Assembly (NCBI GenBank): GCA_014360745.1
Contig: JACIWY010000059.1
Span: 1 to 13,027, forward strand
Source of the DNA: Chloroflexota bacterium
GTDB lineage: Bacteria > Chloroflexota > Anaerolineae > UBA1429
Direction of reading: 5' to 3'
DNA length: 13,027 bases
The translations under genes and the position numbers were made by a program. Below the pieces are notes generated by a model. The model saw only the letters and a program-made list of their open reading frames with translations. It was not told the DNA's origin and did no database searches. Positions 1 to 6,454 of this stretch are shown here, one piece after another; the stretch's first letter is position 1; every line of letters starts with the position of its first letter.

Positions 1-549
1 GCGTACCACGACACGGTTCAAGGCGTTGTTGCTGTCAGAGAGTAACAGCGCCCCGCCGGGACGCAACACACGAGCGGCTTCGTGAATAAAGCCCTCGATA
101 TTGCTATAGTGAGAGACGGCCTCGTGCGAAAGCACCAGATCAAAAGCCTCATCGGCATAGGGCATGGCCGCCACGTCGCCGACCTGCGGCGTCACCGGCA
201 GTTCGAAGGGGAGCACATTGAGATAGGTGCGAAAGGTCTGAATCATCCCACGATGGCCGTCGAGCCCGTGCACCCGGGCGCCCATGAGGGCGACCAACAT
301 GGCCATGATGCCAAAGCCACAACCGGCATCCAAAACGTCCAGCCCAGCTATCGGCTTGCCTACCAAGGCCAGCAGTTTGGTTAAAAAGCGCACATAACGG
401 CCCAAATAGGCCTCGCCGGCGAGATCGGCATAATAGGTAAAAAACCAAGGGGAATAACGTTCGGCGGCGGGATGCTCGATGATATAACGCATGAGCTCCC
501 GCAGATCAACGGTGCGCCCCTGGTATTCCATCGTCAGCACGTTGCTCAC
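1..549 (-). CDS. Class I SAM-dependent methyltransferase, N-terminal part (cut by window edge)
   Basis: The reading frame stays open to position 1, giving 183 residues; the C-terminus lies outside the window. It shows the Rossmann methyltransferase signature: motif I VLDAGCGFG (residues 72-80), an acidic residue after strand 2 (Asp97 in GLDGHR), GDVAAMPY (124-131), then FDLVLSHEAVSHY and the motif VLRPGGALLLSD before the cut. These are the SAM-binding elements of a class I methyltransferase. The acceptor cannot be read from the sequence; the context suggests a sugar or glycan O- or C-methylation. I chose the GTG at 549-547 because it shares GTGA with the stop of the upstream gmhA-gmhB fusion, and GAGGGC lies about ten bases before it. 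An ATG at 531-529 is an alternative but has no visible ribosome binding site. The family call is secure, the substrate is unknown. Confidence 0.85.
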   Translation of the reverse strand, partial: MSNVLTMEYQGRTVDLRELMRYIIEHPAAERYSPWFFTYYADLAGEAYLGRYVRFLTKLLALVGKPIAGLDVLDAGCGFGIMAMLVALMGARVHGLDGHRGMIQTFRTYLNVLPFELPVTPQVGDVAAMPYADEAFDLVLSHEAVSHYSNIEGFIHEAARVLRPGGALLLSDSNNALNRVVVR

Positions 550-1811
550 CGGGCTTTGCCCTCGCACTCCATGATCCAACGCGCGGCCTCGCCCAGATCC
601 TCGACGAGACGGCAAGCTTCCCCCCAGCACGCCTTCACGCGCTCACATGCCTCCGCGCCGCGCCCCGTGCGCACCAGAGCGGTGCGGCAGCCCACGGCGC
701 CTCCGGCAGCGATGTCGCTCTCGGCATCGCCCACCAAGTAGGAGCGGGACAGATCAAGATTCAAGCTCTGGGCAGCATAAGTCAGCATTCCCGTCGCCGG
801 TTTGCGGCAGGCGCAGCCCTCGTCAGGACGGTGCGGACACCATACCACCGCGTCGATACGGCCACCATGAGCGACTACCATGTCCATCAAGCGCAGATGG
901 ATACTCTCCACCACCTCAAAATCGACCATCCCGCGATTGATCGCCGCCTGATTGGTGACGACCACGATGGGCAGCCCTAAACGGGCCAACTCGTGCAATG
1001 CCTCGAGCACCCCCGGCAAGAGACATAGCTCTTCCCAGCTCTTGACGTGATCGGCGCGATTGGCGTTGAGGACGCCATCGCGGTCGATCAAAATCGCCGG
1101 GCGTGGGGGCAGATCGCGAGGCACTGACGGGCGCTGCGGCGTCGCGCCACGACCGCTGGCCAACAATAAGCTGGGCAATAGGTCGCGCTGAGCCCGTTCG
1201 CGCAACGCGCCGATCATGGCGTGCTCCAAAAGCAGATGCACATCCTCCACTTGCTCCATACAGTCGCCAGGCACCAGTATGGAGAGATCGGTCAGAGCGG
1301 CCAGTTTCCCGCCGGGATGACCGGTCAGCCCGACGGTGAAAACGCCTAGCCGCCGGGCATAATCGACGGCGCGCAGCACATTTTCCGAGTTACCGCTGCA
1401 ACTAAAGCCCACCAACATATCGCCGGGCCGGGCCAGGTTGCGCAGCGGTTCGAGCAAGGCGTCGGCATAGCAGCGATCGTTGCTCCAGGCCATGAGCAGG
1501 GGCACATTGTCGGCCAGGCCCACGGCGCGGAAACGTGGCACGCCGGGGGCGTTGGCCCCCTTGTTGAGATCGTTCACCATATGGGCGGCGGTAGCCGCAC
1601 TGCCCCCGTTGCCGCATACGAACACATGGGCGCGACACAAGCGGGCCTGATGCAACGCCTCGACGACGCGGTCGACGACCTCCCAGGGCAGGGCCTCTAA
1701 AAGCGTTGATACGCGCCGGCCATAATCGCGAAGGAAGGCCGGCCCGTCAAAGCCCACCTGGCATGTCCCGGCGTTTGCCTCTTGATCGCTTGGCTCAGTC
1801 TCTGCGTACAT
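546..1811 (-). CDS. gmhA-gmhB fusion: Fused phosphoheptose isomerase (SIS) and heptose-1,7-bisphosphate 7-phosphatase (HAD)
   Basis: A two-domain cytoplasmic enzyme of 421 residues. Residues about 21-212 form a SIS domain like GmhA (sedoheptulose 7-phosphate to D-glycero-D-manno-heptose 7-phosphate), with CGNGGSAATAAHMVNDL at 66-82 and FSCSGNSENV at 136-145. A proline-rich linker (about 215-238) leads to a GmhB-like HAD phosphatase: motif I DRDGVLN (243-249, Asp243/Asp245), VVTNQAAINRG (284-294), a zinc loop CPHRPDEGCACRKP (Cys325, His327, Cys333, Cys335) and motif IV LVGDAESDI (359-367). The two activities flank the HddA kinase step, and hddA lies immediately upstream, so the three steps to heptose 1-phosphate are encoded together. 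The start overlaps the hddA stop by 17 bases and has AAGGTG seven bases upstream. Compared with E. coli GmhA (numbering from memory), the metal-site Glu65 and Gln172 align with Asp81 and Glu189, while His77 and His197 are kept. The SIS substrate is therefore slightly less sure than the phosphatase call. Confidence 0.9.
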   Translation of the reverse strand: MYAETEPSDQEANAGTCQVGFDGPAFLRDYGRRVSTLLEALPWEVVDRVVEALHQARLCRAHVFVCGNGGSAATAAHMVNDLNKGANAPGVPRFRAVGLADNVPLLMAWSNDRCYADALLEPLRNLARPGDMLVGFSCSGNSENVLRAVDYARRLGVFTVGLTGHPGGKLAALTDLSILVPGDCMEQVEDVHLLLEHAMIGALRERAQRDLLPSLLLASGRGATPQRPSVPRDLPPRPAILIDRDGVLNANRADHVKSWEELCLLPGVLEALHELARLGLPIVVVTNQAAINRGMVDFEVVESIHLRLMDMVVAHGGRIDAVVWCPHRPDEGCACRKPATGMLTYAAQSLNLDLSRSYLVGDAESDIAAGGAVGCRTALVRTGRGAEACERVKACWGEACRLVEDLGEAARWIMECEGKAR

Positions 1812-2796
1812 TCAGTATCACCTTCGATCCGTCTCGCTCAAGGCGGAAGGGGAGCTCGCGCAAACCACGCAAGGCATAACGCACAGCGTCTTGGCTCTTG
1901 GGTGGGCAATAAAGCAGCATAAAGCCACCGCCGCCTGCGCCGGTGATCTTGCCCCCCAACGCCCCGGCGCGACGCGCGGCCTCGTACATCTCGTCGATGG
2001 CCTGGCTGGAAATAGCGCTGGCCAACCGGCGTTTGAATTCCCACCCGCGATGCATGCAGGCGCCCAGGGCATCGAGCCGGCCCGCCTCCAGGTGCTCCCG
2101 CCCCTCCTGGGCTAGGTCTCTGAGCCCGATCAATACATCGGTGCGCACCTCTATGTTGGCCACCTGCTCCCGCAAGATGGAGCCGGCCGAGCGGGTGACG
2201 CCGGTATAAAAGAGGAGCAGCCGCTCGTTCAATGCCCGCCGCACCTCTTCGTCCATGGCGATCGATTCCACGATCACGTCTCCGGATGCAGCTTCATGGC
2301 CATCATCGGGCAGGAAGCGAATGAAACGCAGGCCACCATAAGCGGCGATGTATTGGTCCTGCTTGCCGATGGGCTTGCCCAGAATATCGATCTCGATCTG
2401 GCAAGCCTGACGGGCCAGCGTCTCGGCATCCACGAGGCGCCCCAGATAGGCGTACATGGCGTTGAGGCACCCCACGGTGACGGTGCTGGAGGAGCCGAGC
2501 CCAGAGCCCTCGGAGGGAATGTCTCCCATGGTCGAAAGCTCCACTTGGTGAGCGATGCCGGTAAGGCGCAGCGCCTCGCGTATCAGCTCATGTTGTAGCT
2601 CATCTATGCTGTCCACCAACTCGGTGCGCGTATACCCCAGGCGAATCTTGTTGTCGAAACGACGCTTGATGATAACGAAAATATACTTGTCTATGGTCGA
2701 GCTGAGCACGCAGCCACCATACTTGCGGTAAAAAGCGGGGAAATCGGTGCCTCCTCCCAAAAAGCTGATGCGCAACGGGGTCTGTACGATGATCAT
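1795..2796 (-). CDS. hddA: D-glycero-alpha-D-manno-heptose 7-phosphate kinase (GHMP family)
   Basis: A GHMP-superfamily sugar kinase of 333 residues, the normal length for HddA. It begins with the typical strand and sugar-binding loop TPLRISFLGGGTDFPAFY (residues 6-23). The ATP-binding loop PSEGSGLGSSS is at 94-104 and the C-terminal GHMP motif GGKITGAGGGGFMLLY at 281-296. HddA phosphorylates C1 of heptose 7-phosphate to give the 1-alpha,7-bisphosphate on the way to GDP-heptose. The adjacent GmhA-GmhB fusion would supply the substrate and remove the 7-phosphate from the product, which supports the specificity. The ATG at 2796-2794 follows AGGAAGG (2801-2807) after four bases and lies ten bases beyond the stop of the upstream glycosyltransferase. 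The GHMP call is certain. Related kinases for fucose or other sugars share the same N-terminal motif, so heptose specificity rests on the neighbours and overall resemblance. Confidence 0.9.
   Translation of the reverse strand: MIIVQTPLRISFLGGGTDFPAFYRKYGGCVLSSTIDKYIFVIIKRRFDNKIRLGYTRTELVDSIDELQHELIREALRLTGIAHQVELSTMGDIPSEGSGLGSSSTVTVGCLNAMYAYLGRLVDAETLARQACQIEIDILGKPIGKQDQYIAAYGGLRFIRFLPDDGHEAASGDVIVESIAMDEEVRRALNERLLLFYTGVTRSAGSILREQVANIEVRTDVLIGLRDLAQEGREHLEAGRLDALGACMHRGWEFKRRLASAISSQAIDEMYEAARRAGALGGKITGAGGGGFMLLYCPPKSQDAVRYALRGLRELPFRLERDGSKVILNVRRD
1819..1824 (-). promoter_or_regulatory. Ribosome binding site AAGGTG for the gmhA-gmhB fusion
   Basis: AAGGTG ends seven bases before the ATG at 1811 and lies within the last codons of hddA. 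It confirms that the fusion gene starts inside hddA, with a 17-base overlap. Confidence 0.55.
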
Positions 2797-2806
2797 GACG
2801 CCTTCC

Positions 2807-4042
2807 TCATATCATCCGAAACCGGCGGTTAGGGTCAGTGCTCAACACCGAGCGATACACCCCCAAGGTCCGCCGGGCCACCGCCTCCGGGCGAAAGCGG
2901 GCCTCCGCTTCGATCCTGGCGCGCTCCCCCATGGATCGAGCCTGGGCCGGGTTTTGCAACAAGCGTAAAATCGCCCTGGTCAGCTCATCGACAGTAGAAG
3001 CAAGGGATAGCCCGCCTCTTGTCTGCCCTCTTTCTCCTCTGAGCTCGTTTGCGCCCGGCGCCGGCAAGGTCAAACCGGTTACGCCATCCTCCAACATCCA
3101 AGGCACACCGCCCACACGGGTGGCCACGCTGGGCACACCAGCAGCCATGGCCTGTTCGATGACCATGGGTGCCGTCTCTTGGAAGGAGGGCAATACAAAA
3201 ACCGCGCAACGGCGGTACTCCTCCAACACTTGTTCCTGTGATACATGCCCCAAAAAGGCGACGGCCTCTTCCATCCCCCGCTCGGCGACCAACGCCTGGC
3301 AAGCGCGCGCATAATCGGGATCGGCGTTCAAAGAGCCCGCGATGCGCACATGCGCCTCGGGCATCTCCCGGCGCACTCGTTCTAAAGCCTGTAGCAGTAA
3401 CAAAACCCCCTTGCGCGGAATGACGGGCCCGGCGAAGAGGAGCCGCCCGGGCACTGGCTCGCGACGGAGATCAAAGAAGCGCTCTTCGCAAGCGTTCTCC
3501 ACCAGATAACAAGTGCCCCGAAACACTCGGGCAAAGACTTGTTCCACATAGGGGCTGATGACGATGAGATGCTCCGCCCGCCCGATGACCCAACGCTCAT
3601 AGGCGCTATCCAGCAAGCCCCGTAAACGATCTCCCCAGCTCGTGGCCGGGTCGTTATAGGCCAGGCGCGCCTCTTGGGCGGCGATGCCATGTACCGTGAC
3701 GACGGCAGGGTACCCACTGCCCAACGCGGCACCAGCGTACAAGCCCGAACCATGGGCATGTACCATGTCGGGGCAAAAGGCATCCAACACGCGGCGCAGG
3801 GCGGCCACCTCTTGGCGATGCCAGGTGATGCGCCCATGGCTACCTCGCGGAAGGTAGGTCACTGTCAAGCGCCCGTCCTGCACCGTCTTGGGCTCGGTTA
3901 GCGAGCTGTGGCAAGAGATGACATGCAACGTCACGTCGGGCTGCTTGAGCAACTCTCGCTGTACATAAACGATGGCCACCTCGACCCCGCTCAAACGCGT
4001 AGGATCCAGGGGGTAGGCTCCTAAAACGGCGATCTTGGTCAT
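2807..4042 (-). CDS. GT-B glycosyltransferase, family 4 type
   Basis: A 411-residue GT-B enzyme with two Rossmann domains, probably working at the inner membrane surface on a lipid-linked acceptor. The N-terminal domain opens with KIAVLGAYPLDP and a flexible SGVEVAIVYVQREL loop (18-32), with PDMVHAHGSG at 91-100. The donor domain has LLFAGPVIPRKGV (201-213) and LPSFQETAPMVIEQAMAAG (284-302), followed by VATRVGGVPWMLEDGVTG. In the usual EX7E element the first Glu is Glu289, but the second position is Gln297 with a Glu just before it (Glu296); from memory, QETAPMVIEQ-like variants occur in other GT4 proteins. About 18 extra residues (329-348, rich in Gly, Arg and Glu) sit between TGLTLPA and VDELTRAI, where GT4 proteins normally have a short loop. 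The ATG shares ATGA with the stop of the upstream methyltransferase. Donor sugar and linkage cannot be told; being next to hddA makes a heptosyl donor possible but unproven. Confidence 0.88.
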   Translation of the reverse strand: MTKIAVLGAYPLDPTRLSGVEVAIVYVQRELLKQPDVTLHVISCHSSLTEPKTVQDGRLTVTYLPRGSHGRITWHRQEVAALRRVLDAFCPDMVHAHGSGLYAGAALGSGYPAVVTVHGIAAQEARLAYNDPATSWGDRLRGLLDSAYERWVIGRAEHLIVISPYVEQVFARVFRGTCYLVENACEERFFDLRREPVPGRLLFAGPVIPRKGVLLLLQALERVRREMPEAHVRIAGSLNADPDYARACQALVAERGMEEAVAFLGHVSQEQVLEEYRRCAVFVLPSFQETAPMVIEQAMAAGVPSVATRVGGVPWMLEDGVTGLTLPAPGANELRGERGQTRGGLSLASTVDELTRAILRLLQNPAQARSMGERARIEAEARFRPEAVARRTLGVYRSVLSTDPNRRFRMI

Positions 4043-4923
4043 GCCCCTTCCTCGCGTTGAGCCGATACCATGACACTGGGGATGACACGCGCCTTGAGGG
4101 CATAAGGCCAGCGGTGCACCCGCCAGGCCCCCAAAAGCGCTTCATACGCCATGACAAACCGCAGCCCCAAGCCGCCGACCGAGATCAGCCGCCCGGTGCG
4201 ATGCAGCAGACGGGGCTCGATCCAGGTCGGCACAAAGCCGTGTTCCCTCAACATGGCGCATAGCTCGCGCAGGGTGTAAACATGTAAATGAAAACCGGCC
4301 GAGACGCGCCCGCTCCACAGTCGCGAGGGCGTATAAAGCACATAATGCCCTCCGGAGATTAACACTCGCCTTACTTCGGCCAAATGCCGGCGCATATCGG
4401 CTGGCGAAATGTGCTCGACCAGGTTTTCGCTGATGACCAGATCGAAGGAAGCGTCGGCCCAAGAAAGCTCGCGAGCATCACCAAGGGCATGGGTCAAGGC
4501 CAACCCCGTATCCTTGCCCCAACGCACGCGGGCGTGTTGCAAGGCTACCTCAGACACGTCGATGGTGATGACCTCATTACCCTGCTGCGCCAATAGATAG
4601 GAGGTCAGGCCGTCGCCGGTGCCCACTTCGAGGATGCGCTTGCCCGATCCAGCCGCGCGCAGCAACACAGCACGCACCCGATCCTCAGCCCCTGCTCGCG
4701 GGTTCACCTGCCCATAGATATCGGCCTCGCCCGGCTCTGCTCCCTGGCCCTGTTGGCGCAAAAATTCGCGATGCAGTTCGTCATAGGCTTGGCGAAAGTC
4801 AGCGCTCGATCCGCCTTGCAACAGGGCATCTCGCCAGCGTCGTTCGATCTGCACTTCCTTGGCCCCTTTGAGGCGCTCTTGGCGAGGGGATTGTCGGCGA
4901 GTTTCGCTCAGTCGTCGCATCAT
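4039..4923 (-). CDS. Class I SAM-dependent methyltransferase
   Basis: A soluble methyltransferase of 294 residues. From the chosen start, motif I ILEVGTGDG is at about 97-105, the acidic ribose-binding residue is Asp122 in ITIDVSE, GDARELSW is at 148-155, and FDLVISENLVEHI is followed by VRRVLISGGHYVLYTPS. This is the Methyltransf_11 pattern. The first 70 residues are charged and helical. After the core a C-terminal region (about 215-294) with FHLHVYTLRELCAMLREHGF resembles the extension common in glycan-cluster methyltransferases. The open frame extends to 5001, but its first 26 codons overlap the upstream wzy-like gene. I place the start at ATG 4923, one base after that gene's stop; a second ATG follows directly at 4920. 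No strong Shine-Dalgarno is visible, so translation is probably coupled. It likely methylates a sugar of the repeat unit or caps the chain; the target is unknown. Confidence 0.85.
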   Translation of the reverse strand: MMRRLSETRRQSPRQERLKGAKEVQIERRWRDALLQGGSSADFRQAYDELHREFLRQQGQGAEPGEADIYGQVNPRAGAEDRVRAVLLRAAGSGKRILEVGTGDGLTSYLLAQQGNEVITIDVSEVALQHARVRWGKDTGLALTHALGDARELSWADASFDLVISENLVEHISPADMRRHLAEVRRVLISGGHYVLYTPSRLWSGRVSAGFHLHVYTLRELCAMLREHGFVPTWIEPRLLHRTGRLISVGGLGLRFVMAYEALLGAWRVHRWPYALKARVIPSVMVSAQREEGA

Positions 4924-4924
4924 C

Positions 4925-6454
4925 TCAAAACGTCCGTTGCACCAAGACGGCGCGCACCCGTTGCCATAAAGAGGGGCTGGCATGTATCCGCTGCTCACCA
5001 ATCACGGTGCCCAAGAATGCGCCCAGGATCAGGAACATGATCATGGTGTTGTAATAACCCTGAAACACATCCATCACCAGGCTCGGCACCAGGATGGCCG
5101 CCATCGAGGCCAAAAACGCGCCGGCTAGGTCCGGATCTGGGCCCGAGGTCGCGTTGGCTTGTTCGCTATCCAGCTTGCCCCGCAGATAGGCGCCGAGCGC
5201 CAGAAACAAGGCCGCCCCCCAAAAGAGGACATAGGGCAATAGGGCAACGATCCCGCCCATAAGCATCACCCATAGAAAAGTGTTATGGGGCGTGGGGGTG
5301 GCGCGCAGATAGACATCCCAATAGCCATACTGGGAGTATATAAGGCGAAAGTTCTCATAGCCGATACCGAATATCGGGTTATCGCGTATCATACGCCAGG
5401 CCACATCCCACGTTTCCATGCGGTAATCGATGGGCCCCTGCGCCGTGAGCCGTTCTTGCACGGCAGCGCTGGTGGTAATCAAGGCCCAATAGCTGCCCGC
5501 GACGATGAGGGCCAACATCACCATGAGGAAAAAGATGGGACGAAAGCGGCGCACGAACAGCGCCAGAACGATCAGAGCGACGACCAACCCCACCCAGCCG
5601 GAACGATTCATACAGAAAAAGACGCCCGCCATCATGGCCAAAATAATCAGAATTAGCCCTAAACGATGGTGCCGCGCTTTGAAAAACAGATACCAAGCAA
5701 AGGGAATGGTCATGTCGATGGTCACAGCGATATAAGCCGGGTTGCCCAACAAGCCCACCACACGGCGAATGCTGGCCGTGTATTGTACGCTGCGGTCTTC
5801 GGGATAGAACCATACATCGCCTGTGAGCTGCTCGCGGGTGGCCAAGAGCCCCAAATACAACCCGACGATCAACAAGGCCACCATGACACCGCGCAATTCC
5901 TCTTGGTTGGTGATCAAGCAGCGGGCCAAGAAATAAATCGCCGTGGGGATGACGAGCAGGTCAAAAAAAGATTGCACCGCGCTCTGCAGCCCTACGATGG
6001 CATGGGGCACCGACAGCGCCGAGGCGCCTAAAAAAGCTAACAACAAGACGTCGGCCAAGACGATGCGCGGCAATCGCCGACTGCGCACTGCGAACTGGGC
6101 TAGGAGCAACACCAAGAGCCAGCCAGTCATGATCCGATTGAGGGTCAAGTTCGGTATGCCCGCGCCCAATTCGAGATCTAGATAGGCAAAGCGGGCAAAA
6201 GGTGCGGTGACGATCCAAAGCAACAACCCATGGCGCGCGTCGATCAACGAGATAGCCAGGTAGGTAGCTAGGGCCGAGGCGGTCAACAAAAGCCGCCACT
6301 GATCGGCGGCGATCCGTTTACCCACCGCATAGGCGACGGCAACCCCAACGAGGGCCAAGGCCACGATCCCCAAAATGGCCAGAGCTTGCGCCCAAATGCG
6401 ACGTGCGCCCGGTTGGGGCGATGGCACCGCCTGCGACGTATCCGATTCGATCAC
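4925..6454 (-). CDS. Wzy/WaaL-type O-antigen polymerase or ligase family membrane protein
   Basis: A polytopic membrane protein of 509 residues with roughly 11-12 hydrophobic segments, the first at about 22-44. It carries the PF04932 (Wzy_C) features: SGWVGLVVALIVLALFV (285-301), then a large loop with YRMETWDVAWRMIRDNP (344-360), GIGYENF (363-369) and the conserved PHNTFLWVMLMGG (389-401). Such proteins use undecaprenyl-diphosphate-linked glycans, either joining repeat units (Wzy) or moving the finished chain to an acceptor (WaaL or a protein O-oligosaccharyltransferase). Arg345 and His390 are the likely functional residues by analogy. Sequence alone does not separate polymerase from ligase; presence with wzx and wzz-like genes in one operon favours polymerase. 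The start is GTG, sharing GTGA with the upstream stop, and GAGGAG lies eight bases before it. The C-terminus has a final hydrophobic segment near 466-485 and a short basic tail. Confidence 0.87.
   Translation of the reverse strand: MIESDTSQAVPSPQPGARRIWAQALAILGIVALALVGVAVAYAVGKRIAADQWRLLLTASALATYLAISLIDARHGLLLWIVTAPFARFAYLDLELGAGIPNLTLNRIMTGWLLVLLLAQFAVRSRRLPRIVLADVLLLAFLGASALSVPHAIVGLQSAVQSFFDLLVIPTAIYFLARCLITNQEELRGVMVALLIVGLYLGLLATREQLTGDVWFYPEDRSVQYTASIRRVVGLLGNPAYIAVTIDMTIPFAWYLFFKARHHRLGLILIILAMMAGVFFCMNRSGWVGLVVALIVLALFVRRFRPIFFLMVMLALIVAGSYWALITTSAAVQERLTAQGPIDYRMETWDVAWRMIRDNPIFGIGYENFRLIYSQYGYWDVYLRATPTPHNTFLWVMLMGGIVALLPYVLFWGAALFLALGAYLRGKLDSEQANATSGPDPDLAGAFLASMAAILVPSLVMDVFQGYYNTMIMFLILGAFLGTVIGEQRIHASPSLWQRVRAVLVQRTF

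Noticed and set aside
2838..3314. 158-codon plus-strand frame opposite the GT4 gene at 2807-4042
   Set aside because: No recognisable domain, Ser/Ala/Arg-rich shadow composition, and it lies fully within a well-supported glycosyltransferase gene.
4924..5001. N-terminal extension of the methyltransferase up to 5001
   Set aside because: The 26 extra codons overlap the end of the wzy-like gene and read as low-quality sequence (Cys/Gly/Pro-rich). The ATG at 4923, directly after the stop, is the better start.
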